64,000 nucleotides of DNA from Cyanobium sp. ATX 6F1 (lineage in GTDB: Bacteria > Cyanobacteriota > Cyanobacteriia > PCC-6307 > Cyanobiaceae): contig NZ_JAGQCS010000002.1 in NCBI RefSeq assembly GCF_024346315.1, positions 62,001-126,000 on the forward strand. The letters run 5' to 3'. Position numbers and translations under genes: made by a program. Every line of letters begins with the position of its first letter. Position 1 is the stretch's first letter. Below, one piece after another: positions 36,886-48,873 of the stretch. Below the pieces are notes generated by a model. That model was given only the letters and a program-made list of their open reading frames with translations, searched no databases and was not told where the DNA came from.

Positions 36886-37647
36886 ATGACAACCACTCTT
36901 CCCTCCAGCAGGGGGCTCAAGACCGCTGCGCACAAGCTGGTCAGCACCCCCCAAACCGTTCCCGGACCAATCAGCCTGCGCATCCGTGAGCGGCTGGAGG
37001 AGGCAGGCGTCCCCTTCATGGCCAACGACAACCTGGCGGACTTCCTCCAGGAGGGTGAACTCGACCAGCTGGAGATCGAGGTGGCCGGCAAGGTGCGTGA
37101 ACTGCTGCGCAGCCTCGTGATCGACATTGACAACGATCACAACACCGAGGAAACAGCCGAGCGTGTGGCCCGCATGTACCTCCATGAGGTGTTCAAGGGC
37201 CGCTATCAGAAGCAACCGAAGATTGCCAGCTTCCCCAACGTCAAGCAGCTCGACGAGATCTACACCGTCGGCCCGATCAGCGTGCGCTCCGCCTGCTCCC
37301 ACCATCTCGTGCCGATCCTGGGCAATTGCTGGATCGGGATCAAGCCCGGTGAACGGGTGATCGGTCTGTCGAAATTTGCCCGGGTGGCCGATTGGGTGTT
37401 CTCCCGACCCCACATTCAAGAGGAGGCGGTGATGATCCTGGCCGACGAGATTGAGCGCCTCTGCGAACCCCAGGGTCTCGCGATCCTGGTGAAGGCGCAG
37501 CACTACTGCATGAAGTGGCGTGGGGTGAAGGAACCCCAGACCAGCATGGTCAACTCAGTGGTGCGCGGCGATTTCCGCCACGACCCGAGCCTGAAGCAGG
37601 AGTTCTTCGAACTGGTGCGCCAACAGCAGGCGCTGCTGACCACCTGA
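36886..37647 (+). CDS. folE: GTP cyclohydrolase I
   Basis: Converts GTP to dihydroneopterin triphosphate for folate and pterin synthesis. The core shows EVFKGRYQKQPKIASFPNV, the zinc site SACSHHLVPILGNCWIG (Cys and His) and PQLQ-type helix VADWVFSRPHIQEEAV; the last Cys ligand sits in VKAQHYCMKWRGVK. 253 residues with an N-terminal extension. ATG 36886 preferred over TTG 36877. Probably translated with the preceding SDR gene. Confidence 0.95.
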   Translation: MTTTLPSSRGLKTAAHKLVSTPQTVPGPISLRIRERLEEAGVPFMANDNLADFLQEGELDQLEIEVAGKVRELLRSLVIDIDNDHNTEETAERVARMYLHEVFKGRYQKQPKIASFPNVKQLDEIYTVGPISVRSACSHHLVPILGNCWIGIKPGERVIGLSKFARVADWVFSRPHIQEEAVMILADEIERLCEPQGLAILVKAQHYCMKWRGVKEPQTSMVNSVVRGDFRHDPSLKQEFFELVRQQQALLTT

Positions 37648-37651
37648 ATCT

Positions 37652-37683
37652 GATCGAGGCGCAGGAAAAGGCGCCCGTCGATC
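37652..37683. terminator. Bidirectional terminator-like hairpin
   Basis: GATCGAGGCGC (37652-37662) pairs with GCGCC (37671-37675) and, after a two-base bulge, TCGATC (37678-37683), with an 8-base A-rich loop. It fills the 39-base gap between the convergent folE and hypothetical genes. No strong T-run is present on either strand. Confidence 0.45.
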
Positions 37684-37686
37684 GCC

Positions 37687-38205
37687 TCAGTTGGCCTTGA
37701 GCACCGGACCGATCGGGGCCGAGGCCACGCGCTTGACCCCGCCGCCCTGCGGCACCACGACCACCACCACCAGCTGGCGGCCCAGATCAGTAGAGCCAGG
37801 GGAGTAGGTGAGACCGTTGGCCCCAGGGATCAGGCTCCAGCGGCGATCGCCCGGGGCCAGCCGGTACCAGTGGTAGGCCCTGGAGGGCAGGCCCGCCAAG
37901 GAGGAGGTCCGCAAGCTCGCCCAGATCAGAGCTCCTTCGACCGCCTGACCGGACAAGACCACGCCATTGAGCCCGTCAGCGGTCTGCTGGATCGCCCCCT
38001 CCAGCTTCTGATCCGCGCCGATCTGCTGGCGCAGCACGCTGATCTGCTGCTGGGGATCCGCCGTCAGCCCCGGCACGCACTGCAGGGTGCCCCCCACCAG
38101 CTGACAACCGGGAAGCATGTCCTGGGCCCTGGCCGGCCAACCGGCGCAGGCCAGCAGAGCCAGGCCCGAGAGGGCCAGCGGAGTCAAGGGGCGAAAACGG
38201 CGCAT
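37687..38205 (-). CDS. Secreted conserved hypothetical protein
   Basis: A 172-residue protein with a clear signal peptide (RRFRPLTPLALSGLALLACAG, cleavage near ARAQ). The mature part has one Cys pair (GCQLVGGTLQCVPG), a helical QQQISVLRQQIGADQ stretch, then beta-rich sequence with SRAYHWYRLAPGDRRWSLIPG and a C-terminal VASAPIGPVLKAN. I recognise no enzyme motif. It lies 10 bases downstream of trpF on the same strand, probably co-transcribed. Confidence 0.76.
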   Translation of the reverse strand: MRRFRPLTPLALSGLALLACAGWPARAQDMLPGCQLVGGTLQCVPGLTADPQQQISVLRQQIGADQKLEGAIQQTADGLNGVVLSGQAVEGALIWASLRTSSLAGLPSRAYHWYRLAPGDRRWSLIPGANGLTYSPGSTDLGRQLVVVVVVPQGGGVKRVASAPIGPVLKAN

Positions 38206-38215
38206 CGATCGAGGA

Positions 38216-38893
38216 TCAACCGAGGCGATCTTCGCCCATCTCGTGTTCTGACCCTTGCCTGAGGGCGCTCAGCAGGGCCTCCACCCTGGCCAGGTCCTTG
38301 TCGCCGGGGGAGCGCTCCACGGCGCTGGAGGCATCGAAGCCATCGGGCCGCAGCTGTTGCAACAGCCCAGGGAGGCGCTCCGGGGATACTCCGCCCGCCA
38401 GCCACCAGGGCAGGGGGGGGGTGAAATCACGCAGCCAGGCCACCGGAATCGCCTGGCCCGTGCCCCCCAGTTGATCGGGCACCCAGGCATCGAGCACCAG
38501 CGCCTCCACGGCGCCTTCGTAGGCCAGGGCCCGATCCAGATCAGCCGCCGAGCGCACCCGCAGGGCCTTCCAGATCGGGCAGCCGAGGCGCTCGCGCAGC
38601 TCGGCGCAGAACGCCGGACTTTCCTCGCCGTGCAGTTGCAGCGCCTGATGCCCACGGCCTGGACGCAGCTCATCGAGGGCGGCGGAATCTGGATCCGCCA
38701 CCACCAGCACGCGCAGCACCGATGGGTTGGCGGCCGCCACCGCCGCATACAGGGCGGGACGCAGGGCCGCCTCCAGGAAGCGCGGGGTGCCAGCGACGCC
38801 GATCACACCGATCGCATCGACCCCGAGCCGAGCCACCGCCGCCGCCTGCTCGGGCCGCCGCAGGCCGCAAATCTTGAGTCGAGGCGCCGGCAA
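38216..38893 (-). CDS. trpF: Phosphoribosylanthranilate isomerase
   Basis: Third step of tryptophan synthesis, a TIM-barrel Amadori isomerisation. The catalytic Cys is in LKICGLRRPEQA at the N-terminus; LQLHGEES and the phosphate-binding LAGGVSPERL and GFDASSAVERSPGDKD (catalytic Asp) are visible. 225 residues, normal length. No other trp genes are nearby. Divergent from the M50 protease gene with 83 bases between starts. Confidence 0.94.
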   Translation of the reverse strand: MPAPRLKICGLRRPEQAAAVARLGVDAIGVIGVAGTPRFLEAALRPALYAAVAAANPSVLRVLVVADPDSAALDELRPGRGHQALQLHGEESPAFCAELRERLGCPIWKALRVRSAADLDRALAYEGAVEALVLDAWVPDQLGGTGQAIPVAWLRDFTPPLPWWLAGGVSPERLPGLLQQLRPDGFDASSAVERSPGDKDLARVEALLSALRQGSEHEMGEDRLG

Positions 38894-38976
38894 GGGAGGT
38901 CGATCGGGGCACAGGACCTTTCTAGGATCAGTCCCATGGGGCCCTGCGCGAGCGGGGCATCGCCGAGGCAGATCGC

Positions 38977-40251
38977 GTGGGTGAGGGCTGGCAGCTGATG
39001 ACGATCCGGGGGATCCCCCTGCGCATCCATCCCAGCTGGTTCGTGATCCTGGCCCTGGCCACCCTGGGCTTCCAGGAGCGCTACGGCCAGGAGCTGGCCG
39101 GGTCCGCCAGCGCCGGGAGCCTCTGGGTGCTGGCCTTCCTGACGGCGCTGCTGCTGTTCGTCTCGGTGCTGCTGCATGAACTGGGGCATTCCTTCGTGGC
39201 GATGGCCCAGGGGGTGAAGGTGCGCAGCATCACGCTGTTTTTGCTGGGGGGCGTGGCCAGCGTCGAGCGGGAATCGACCACTCCCTGGGGGGCCTTGGTG
39301 GTGGCGGTGGCCGGGCCCGTTGTCAGCCTGCTGTTGGCGGCTGGGCTGATCGCCTCCACCCACCTGCTGGCCCATGTTTCCCCCCTGCTGGGGGCCATGG
39401 CCGCTGAGCTGGGGGTTCTGAATCTGGTGCTGGGGCTGTTCAACCTGCTGCCCGGTCTGCCTCTCGATGGCGGATTGATCGTCAAGGCGCTGGTCTGGCA
39501 GGCCACCGGCAGCCAGCGCAAGGGCGTGAAGGTGGCGGTCGGCTGCGGACGTTTCCTTTCCCTGCTGGCGGTGGGATTCGGCACGGTGCTGGTGCTGAGG
39601 GGTGGGGGCATCGGCGGGCTCTGGCTGATCCTGCTGGGTTGGTTTGGCCTCGGTGCCGCCCGCAATCAACTTCAGGTGCTGGCGCTTCAGAAGGCCCTGC
39701 GGGACCTCAAAGTGCGGGATGCGGCCAAGCGCCGCTTCCGGGTGTTGGAATCCAGCACCAGCCTGCGGGAGCTCAGCCGCGTGCGCATGGCCGACGATGA
39801 CGGCAATGGCGACTGGCTGCTGGTCTGTGATCGGGGCCGCTGGCAGGGGGTGATCGACGATGAGCCGCTCAAGGCCCTGCCGGTGCAGCGCTGGGATGGG
39901 GAGCGCCTGGGTGACCATCTCAAGCCGCTCAGCAGCCTCTCCAGCATTCGCGAGGATGCGCCCCTGTGGGAGGCCGCCCTGCAACTGGATGAACCCGACC
40001 TCAGGCGGCTGCTGGTGCTCAGCGCCGCTGGGCTCCCCAGCGGCACCCTGGAGCGCTCCGACCTCTCCGAAGCGGTGCTTTCGCGCATGGGCTTGAAATT
40101 GCCGAAGGCGCTGGTGGAGGCCGCCCAACGCCAGGGGGGCTATCCCCTCGGCCTGGCCCTTGGACAGGTGGCCCGCTCGATGCTGGCCAGCGGCGAAACC
40201 GTCGCCGAGCCCACCACCGGCCCTCAGGTCCCCGCTTCGCCCCAGCGGTAG
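38977..40251 (+). CDS. Site-2-protease-like M50 metalloprotease with CBS domains
   Basis: A membrane zinc protease of the S2P/M50 family with 424 residues. The zinc motif is H67-E-L-G-H71 in LLHELGHSF, and the second zinc-site motif is LLPGLPLDGGLIV in a later membrane segment. At least four hydrophobic segments precede a cytoplasmic C-terminal half that resembles a CBS pair (FRVLESSTSLRELSRVRMA, DDEPLKALPV.. LSSIREDAPLWEAA). Homologues release membrane-bound regulators by intramembrane cleavage; the substrate here is unknown. GTG 38977 gives MGEGWQLMTIRGIPLRI, the usual family start. The last 28 bases overlap the convergent lipoate ligase gene. Confidence 0.9.
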   Translation: MGEGWQLMTIRGIPLRIHPSWFVILALATLGFQERYGQELAGSASAGSLWVLAFLTALLLFVSVLLHELGHSFVAMAQGVKVRSITLFLLGGVASVERESTTPWGALVVAVAGPVVSLLLAAGLIASTHLLAHVSPLLGAMAAELGVLNLVLGLFNLLPGLPLDGGLIVKALVWQATGSQRKGVKVAVGCGRFLSLLAVGFGTVLVLRGGGIGGLWLILLGWFGLGAARNQLQVLALQKALRDLKVRDAAKRRFRVLESSTSLRELSRVRMADDDGNGDWLLVCDRGRWQGVIDDEPLKALPVQRWDGERLGDHLKPLSSLSSIREDAPLWEAALQLDEPDLRRLLVLSAAGLPSGTLERSDLSEAVLSRMGLKLPKALVEAAQRQGGYPLGLALGQVARSMLASGETVAEPTTGPQVPASPQR

Positions 40252-40973
40252 CGCTCCCGGCGGGCCTCGATCTGGGCCAGCTCACGGCTCTCCAGGGGCC
40301 GACTGATCAGCTCACCTTCCACCAGGTGGGTGACCGCCGTTCGGAGCAGCAACGTTTCGAGCTCCTGATCCGGCAACGGCATCGGGGGAAGGAGCGGCGG
40401 CGGCTGGCCGAACACCTGCCGCCAGAGCGTCTCGGGCGGATCCAGCAGCAGGCTGCCGTGCTGCAGCAGGCGGCCCCGTCGCCAGAGCTGGGCACTGCCC
40501 ACGCGCTTGGCGCCGCCTGCATGCACCAGGTCGGCGGCCGTGCTGGTGGCAAAGCAGCTGCTGCGCTGGCCGTTGGCGGCCGCCGTACCCAGGAGCAGGG
40601 GTTGCCCAAGCACGGCGAAGGCCTCGCGCAGCCAGGCGCAGGCCTGCCGGTAGGCAAGCGGGCGTGACGCGGGAGGATCGGGCCAGAGCAGGGCATAGGT
40701 GAGGCAGCCGGCATGGAGCACGGCACGTCCGCCCGAGGGGCGCCGCACAAGCTCGATGCCCGCCTCGGCCGGCAGATCAGCCCAGTGGGGCTGCAGGCTG
40801 CGCTGGTGCCAGCCCAGCGACAGGGTGGGGCGCGACCAGCGGTAGAGCCGCAGCACGGGCCCACTGCGGCCCGCCACCAGCTCATCGAGCAACCAGTCGT
40901 CGATGGCCATCTGCCAATCACCCGGCAGGGTCAGCGGTGGAATCCACCGCCAAGGCCTAGGGGTGGGGGCCAT
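40224..40973 (-). CDS. Lipoate-protein ligase A/octanoyltransferase-like protein
   Basis: A 249-residue BPL/LplA-fold protein: TLSLGWHQ (usually VxxGxxQ), then VRRPSGGRAVLHAGCLTYALLWP, the RRxSGGGxVxHxxxxx motif of lipoyl/octanoyl transferases, and the later GAKRVGSAQLWRRGRLLQHGSLLL with the binding-loop Lys. LplA, LipM and LipL share this fold, so the exact activity is open. Start set at ATG 40973, which gives the family N-terminus (LPGDWQMAIDDWLLDE). Divergent from the TauE-type permease gene by 43 bases. Confidence 0.86.
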   Translation of the reverse strand: MAPTPRPWRWIPPLTLPGDWQMAIDDWLLDELVAGRSGPVLRLYRWSRPTLSLGWHQRSLQPHWADLPAEAGIELVRRPSGGRAVLHAGCLTYALLWPDPPASRPLAYRQACAWLREAFAVLGQPLLLGTAAANGQRSSCFATSTAADLVHAGGAKRVGSAQLWRRGRLLQHGSLLLDPPETLWRQVFGQPPPLLPPMPLPDQELETLLLRTAVTHLVEGELISRPLESRELAQIEARRERYRWGEAGT

Positions 40974-41016
40974 GGGGGATGCTGGGGCGGCAGTGGAATG
41001 GGGAGGCTGCGGGACC

Positions 41017-41796
41017 ATGCCTTGGCACCTGCTGCCGTTGCTACCGCTGGGCATCCTGGCGGGTCTGCTCTCTGGGGTGCTGGGCATCGGCGGCGGTCTG
41101 GTGTTCTCGCCGCTGCTGCTGATGTTGGGCCTGGATCCCCACCAGGCCATGGCCACGAGCACCCTGGCCATCGTCCCCACCACCCTGGCGGGCACCTGGG
41201 CCCACCTGCGCAGCCGCAGCCTTCCCCTGGGGCCGGGGATGGCCATCGGCGCAGGCGCCCTGGTCACCGGCGTGCTGTTCAGCCACGTGGGCCGCGTGCT
41301 CAGCGGCTGGCAACTGCTGGCCCTGCAGGCGCTGATGTACCTGGTGGTGGCGTTCTCGATCCAGCCGAAGGGGGCACGGCCCGACCCTGAACACGAACTC
41401 CAGCTCCCCCCCGGGGGGCCACCCCTCTGGGGCCTGGGGGCGGTGGGCGTGGTGACGGGGTTTGCCGGGGGGATGCTGGGGGTGGGCGGCGGCCTGGTGA
41501 TGGTGCCGCTGATGGTGCGGGCGCTGAAGCTGCCGATTCATCTGGCGATCCGCCTCAGCACCCTGGCCGTGTTCTGCGCGTCCGCCGCCGCCTCACCGGC
41601 CTTCCTGGCCGATGGCCGGGGTGAACTGGTCACCGCCCTGTTGCTGGGGGGGATGGCTGCGGTTGGTTCCCAGTGGTCGGCGTCCCGGCTCAACCGGGTG
41701 AGTGAGGGGCAGCTGGTGTGGATGCTGCGGCTGGTGGCGATCAGCCTGGCGGTGGACAGCTGCCGAAGGGCGTCGATCCTGTTGCTGGCCGCTTGA
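41017..41796 (+). CDS. TauE/SafE-family permease
   Basis: A 259-residue integral membrane protein with an internal repeat of the TauE/SafE type: LAGLLSGVLGIGGGLVFSPLL at the start and VTGFAGGMLGVGGGLVMVPLM in the second half. About eight hydrophobic segments can be counted. Family members move sulfite, sulfonates or other small organic anions out of or into the cell; no neighbour indicates the substrate. Start ATG 41017 directly precedes the first helix. Confidence 0.9.
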   Translation: MPWHLLPLLPLGILAGLLSGVLGIGGGLVFSPLLLMLGLDPHQAMATSTLAIVPTTLAGTWAHLRSRSLPLGPGMAIGAGALVTGVLFSHVGRVLSGWQLLALQALMYLVVAFSIQPKGARPDPEHELQLPPGGPPLWGLGAVGVVTGFAGGMLGVGGGLVMVPLMVRALKLPIHLAIRLSTLAVFCASAAASPAFLADGRGELVTALLLGGMAAVGSQWSASRLNRVSEGQLVWMLRLVAISLAVDSCRRASILLLAA

Positions 41797-41830
41797 GGCC
41801 TGGGCCCGGTGGTGGTGCGGCCAGCCTGGT

Positions 41831-42322
41831 TCATGGGTTGGCGTCCAGGGGCTTCCAGAATTCCTGATCCAACTCGTAACCGAGCACGGCGGCCATCTGG
41901 GCCAGGTTCGCCCGAGTGGCGATGCCCTGGCGGGCACCCCAGGCCTCGAGCTGAAACAGCCGGTGGGTGATCCAGAGCTCCAGACTCTCCGGGGCGAAGC
42001 GCAACCCCTCGCTGGGACTGAAGCCATGGGGCAGCAGCATCGCCACATGGCGGGCCAGCTGGCCGCCGCCGCGCTCCAGCACCAGGGGTAACCAGGGGTA
42101 AAGGGCATCCGCCCGCAGGCTCCAGAGCCTCAGCTCAGGGATCTCGGAGCGCTCCCGGGGATCGCCCTCCTGCAGGGGCCAATTGAATTCAAGTTCCAGC
42201 ACCGGTCCGAGGCCCAGCAGATCCGCCGCCCCCAGCTCCGCCCAGGGGGCCAGTGGGGCCAGATCAAGGTTTCGGATCACCACGGGATCGAGCTGGATCA
42301 AGGTGGGGAGGGAAACCGGCAA
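41831..42322 (-). CDS. CRR6-like protein (DUF1817), NDH-1 assembly factor
   Basis: About 163 residues matching the DUF1817/CRR6 family: IQLDPVVIRNLDLAPLAPW near the N-terminus, GLGPVLELEFNWPLQEGDPR, LYPWLPLVLERGGGQLARHV and the C-terminal LGYELDQEFWKPL. In plants CRR6 is needed to assemble the chloroplast NDH subcomplex A, and cyanobacterial homologues assist NDH-1 maturation. The start is uncertain: TTG 42322 gives the conserved length; the frame remains open upstream to 42694, but that part is antisense to psaM. It lies 7 kb from the NDH-1 CO2-uptake operon, a suggestive link. Confidence 0.84.
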   Translation of the reverse strand: MPVSLPTLIQLDPVVIRNLDLAPLAPWAELGAADLLGLGPVLELEFNWPLQEGDPRERSEIPELRLWSLRADALYPWLPLVLERGGGQLARHVAMLLPHGFSPSEGLRFAPESLELWITHRLFQLEAWGARQGIATRANLAQMAAVLGYELDQEFWKPLDANP

Positions 42323-42475
42323 GGTGCGGGGCTCATCGCTGCGAGCGGACCCTAAGGGGCCCTGAGCGGGGATGGCGCTCGGGCCATCAAGAGCTGTGAC
42401 AGCAACAGCCCTGGCGATGAACTTCTCGCTCTGAGCCAGGACAATGGCCAGGACAAAATCAACTTGCCAAGGGTC

Positions 42476-42580
42476 ATGATCTCCTCGATTACCCAGGCCG
42501 AAATTCTGATTGCCCTTGTGGTGGCTGCCCACGCCGGCGTGCTCGCCGTGCGCCTGGCGGTGAGTCTCTACAAGGCCTGA
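42476..42580 (+). CDS. psaM: Photosystem I reaction center subunit XII
   Basis: A 34-residue gene: ATG at 42476, TGA at 42578-42580. The protein begins MISSITQAEILIALVVA and ends GVLAVRLAVSLYKA. A single membrane helix followed by RLxxxLYK is the signature of PsaM, the small single-helix PSI subunit near the trimer core in cyanobacteria. The length fits the usual 30-34 residues. The upstream AAGGG at 42469-42473 could be the ribosome site at short spacing. Divergent from the CRR6-like gene, with the 153-base gap between them otherwise featureless. Confidence 0.9.
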   Translation: MISSITQAEILIALVVAAHAGVLAVRLAVSLYKA

Positions 42581-42657
42581 TCCCGCAGCCAGCGGGTCGG
42601 ATCCCTTGGCACATCGATCAAGCTCTGCTACAAGCAGGGTCGATCGGAGCGCCAGCG

Positions 42658-43200
42658 TTGACCAGCACACCCGTTCGCGCCGCGAGTCGCTCATCCCAGC
42701 GGCCTAAAGGGGGACGCCAGTCATCCCGGGTTGAGTCCGCCAAGGCGTCAGGTCCACGGGCGGTGCCCTTGCATGCGCTGCCCGCCTTTGGAGACGTGGC
42801 CCTCAGCCCCCAGGCCACAGGCGAGCGAGTGGCCGCCTGTGGCCTCTCCAGCGAGCGACGGGAACTGCTCTGCAGCGTGATCGGATTGTCCGTGAAGCTG
42901 GGACTGTCCTGCGTGGTGGTGGTCAGCCTTTTCCGCATCGCCGGCGCCTACCAGGAACGCCTGGATCGCAACGGTGAGCTCTCCGCCATTCTTGACATTG
43001 AGAACGCCAAACTCACCAAGGCCCAGGAGCGTTTCGACAGCCTGTTTGCCACCAATGGTGAACAGCGCCTGATCGGCGAGCAGAACCAGTGGATCGCCCC
43101 CAACCGTCTGCGGGTGGTCTGGCAGCAGCTCCAACGGAGCCCATTTCCGTCTGTTGAGCACGTTCCCGGCCAGGCCGGGAAGGCCACCCTGCGTCCTTAG
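42658..43200 (+). CDS. Conserved hypothetical single-pass membrane protein
   Basis: A 180-residue protein with a long basic, Ser/Arg/Gly-rich N-terminus, one membrane helix (LGLSCVVVVSLFRIAGAY, around residue 82-100) and a coiled-coil-like segment (GELSAILDIENAKLTKAQERFDSLF), ending NRLRVVWQQLQRSPF. The topology is FtsL/LptC-like but I do not recognise a family. The start is TTG 42658. It lies 30 bases upstream of por on the same strand and may share its transcript; the link to pigment synthesis is positional only. Confidence 0.72.
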   Translation: MTSTPVRAASRSSQRPKGGRQSSRVESAKASGPRAVPLHALPAFGDVALSPQATGERVAACGLSSERRELLCSVIGLSVKLGLSCVVVVSLFRIAGAYQERLDRNGELSAILDIENAKLTKAQERFDSLFATNGEQRLIGEQNQWIAPNRLRVVWQQLQRSPFPSVEHVPGQAGKATLRP

Positions 43201-45278
<2,078 letters not shown>

Positions 45279-45314
45279 GGGAACACGCAAACCGACACAT
45301 CGGCGGCGTTGAAG

Positions 45315-45346
45315 GGATCAGCGGCTGAATTGGATCAGCGGCTGAA
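45315..45346. repeat. 17-base tandem duplication at the chlB 3' end
   Basis: GGATCAGCGGCTGAA occurs at 45315-45329 and again at 45332-45346, a 17-base period. The second copy spans the last codons and stop of chlB (read on the minus strand); the first lies just downstream, so the stop codon region is duplicated. It looks like a recent slippage event. Confidence 0.75.
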
Positions 45347-47002
45347 GTGGGCCTTGGCGTCGTAGAGGGTTTCGGCATCGATCAACGCCAGACCCCGCTC
45401 TCTGGCAAAGGCTTCGGTGTTCTTACGAACTTTGCCCCGCACGAAGAAGGGGATCTTTGCCAGCTCCGCCTCCCCGTCCGGCATCCAGCTGGGCTCTCCG
45501 GGCACCGTTGGCGGCGCCTGGATCGCCACCGCCGTGGCCGTGGTCGCCTCCCGCTCGAGGCCTGGCGCGGCGGCATCCCCAGGGGGGGGCTGATCCACCG
45601 CGGGGGCCATCGAGGGTGCCCCATCCCCCAGGTGGCTGCGGTGGCCGTCCACGAACTCGAAGTCGTGGCGGAACATCCCGATCAGATGCTCCTCCAGCCC
45701 CATCATCAGCGGGTGCACCCAGGAATCGAAAATCACGTTGGCCCCCTCCCAGCCCATCTGGGGGGCGTAGCGGGCCGGCACGTCCTGGACGTGCAGCGGA
45801 GAGCTGATCACCGCGCAGGGCAGGCCGAGCCGCTTGGCACTGTGGCGCTCCATCTGGGTGCCGAGCACCAGCTCAGCGGCCGCCTCACCCATGGCCTTCT
45901 CCACCGCCAGGTAGTCGTCGGTGATCAGGGCCTCCAGGCCGAGTTCGGCCGCGGCGGCCCGCACCTCCCGGGCCTGCTCGCGGCTGTAGCTGCCCAGCCC
46001 CACCACCTGGAAGCCGAGTTCCCTCGAAGCGATCCGGGCGGCGGCGATGGCATGGGTGGCATCGGCGAAAATGAACACCCGCTTGCCGGTGAGGTAGGTG
46101 GAGTCGACGGAGCGGGAGTACCAGGGCAGCCTGGACCTTCGTTCGGCCTCACTCGGACGGCCATCGGTGGCCTGAAGCTCGGCCGGAAGTTCAAGGTCGA
46201 GAACGGCATGCAGCTCCCGCAGGAAATCGGCAGTGGCACCGATGCCGATCGGCACCGTGCGCACCACCGGCAGGCCGAAGCTGCGCTCCAGCCAGCTGCA
46301 AGCCGGCCCCGCCACCTCCGGGTAGAGGCAGACGTTGGCATCGGCGCTGGGTAGGCGAATCAGATCCGCGGGCCGGGCCCCCAGCGGCGCCACCACGGCC
46401 ACATCAATGCCGTGCTGCCCCAGCAGACGGGTGATCTCCAGCACGTCGTCGCGGCAGCGGAAGCCCAGCAGGCTGGGACCCAGCAGGTTGACCCGGGGCC
46501 GGCGGCCCTCCGCGCGCCAGCGGGAGGGGGAGGGTTTGGCCGTACCCGGCGGGGGCATCTGGTCTTTCAGCAGGGTGCGCACCAGCTGGTAGAAGGTCTC
46601 GGCCGCCCCCCAGTTCTCCTTCTTGGAGTAGGCCGGCAATTCCAGACTCACCATCGGCACGCCCAAGTTCATGCCGGCGGCCAGGGCGCCGGGCTGGTCC
46701 TGGATCAGCTCAGCGGTGCAGCTCTCGCCCACCAGCAGCGCCTCCGGGCGGAAACGGGCCACCGCCTCCCGGATCGAGCGCTGCACCAGCTCGGCGGTGT
46801 CACCACCGAGGTCGCGGGCCTGAAAGGTGGTGTAGGTGACGGGAGGTCGCCGTCCCCGCCGCTCGATCATCGTGAACAGCAGATCGGCATAGGTGTCGCC
46901 CTGGGGGGCATGGAGTACGTAGTGCACCCCCTCCATCGAAGTGGCGATGCGCATCGCGCCCACGTGGGGGGGGCCTTCGTAGGTCCAGAGGGTGAGTTCC
47001 AT
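45335..47002 (-). CDS. chlB: Dark-operative protochlorophyllide reductase subunit B
   Basis: With ChlN, forms the NifDK-like catalytic component. It starts [20 protein letters not shown] and has the conserved [14 protein letters not shown] cluster/substrate region and [23 protein letters not shown]. The C-terminal DNA-binding-like small domain ([20 protein letters not shown], ending [12 protein letters not shown]) is separated by an Ala/Pro/Thr-rich linker of about 45 residues, making it 555 residues, longer than typical (about 510). Start ATG 47002, with 7 bases to chlN; upstream in-frame sequence lies inside chlN. Confidence 0.96.
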   Translation of the reverse strand: MELTLWTYEGPPHVGAMRIATSMEGVHYVLHAPQGDTYADLLFTMIERRGRRPPVTYTTFQARDLGGDTAELVQRSIREAVARFRPEALLVGESCTAELIQDQPGALAAGMNLGVPMVSLELPAYSKKENWGAAETFYQLVRTLLKDQMPPPGTAKPSPSRWRAEGRRPRVNLLGPSLLGFRCRDDVLEITRLLGQHGIDVAVVAPLGARPADLIRLPSADANVCLYPEVAGPACSWLERSFGLPVVRTVPIGIGATADFLRELHAVLDLELPAELQATDGRPSEAERRSRLPWYSRSVDSTYLTGKRVFIFADATHAIAAARIASRELGFQVVGLGSYSREQAREVRAAAAELGLEALITDDYLAVEKAMGEAAAELVLGTQMERHSAKRLGLPCAVISSPLHVQDVPARYAPQMGWEGANVIFDSWVHPLMMGLEEHLIGMFRHDFEFVDGHRSHLGDGAPSMAPAVDQPPPGDAAAPGLEREATTATAVAIQAPPTVPGEPSWMPDGEAELAKIPFFVRGKVRKNTEAFARERGLALIDAETLYDAKAHFSR

Positions 47003-47009
47003 GGGGACG

Positions 47010-48302
<1,293 letters not shown>

Positions 48303-48357
48303 TCACAACTAAGGGAGCACGGGGCCATTCGGTTCAAGGTTCTCGTTGTCTTCGGAA

Positions 48358-48873
48358 TCAGTTGAGTGAATTTAAGGCGACGGAGGCATGCTGCCGTTCC
48401 TTATGACGCAGCCAACGCCAGAACAACCCGCTGCAGATCAGAGCGGCCACCAACCCCACCAGGGTGGAGCCGAGCATCAGGCGGCTGGTCAACGCCCAGC
48501 CCAGGGACATTGGATCTGGATGGGAGAGGATGTCCCCCCCGGGCCAAGCGGGGCCAGGCCCCAGCAACAGGCTGCCCACCTGAAAATTGAGGAAGTAGAT
48601 CGGCAGCGAAGTGAACGGGTTGCTGACCCAGGTGCCCGCCGCCGCCAGCAGATGGTTGCCGCGCACCAGGCTCGCCAGGGCGATGCCGAGCAGGGTCTGC
48701 AGACCGAAGAAGGGGAAACAACCGATGAAGACCCCGGCCGCCAGGCCGCGGGTGCGCTGGCCGCGGCTGCCCTCCTGACGCCACAGCCAGAGCAGCAGTC
48801 GCCTGGCCTTCCAGAGCCACACCTTGGCCGGCAGGTGCCGCCTGAACCGTGACCGGCGCCGCCCAGGTCTCAT
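48358..48873 (-). CDS. DUF2062 membrane protein
   Basis: A 171-residue protein with the DUF2062 pattern: basic N-terminus, then GLAAGVFIGCFPFFGLQTLLGIALASLVRGN and GTWVSNPFTSLPIYFLNFQVG, and a final membrane helix (LMLGSTLVGLVAALICSGLFW). The function of the family is not established; related sequences are sometimes linked to envelope or glycosyl-transfer functions. Its start overlaps the fasciclin gene stop by four bases (ATGA), placing it last in the CO2-uptake operon. Confidence 0.85.
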   Translation of the reverse strand: MRPGRRRSRFRRHLPAKVWLWKARRLLLWLWRQEGSRGQRTRGLAAGVFIGCFPFFGLQTLLGIALASLVRGNHLLAAAGTWVSNPFTSLPIYFLNFQVGSLLLGPGPAWPGGDILSHPDPMSLGWALTSRLMLGSTLVGLVAALICSGLFWRWLRHKERQHASVALNSLN

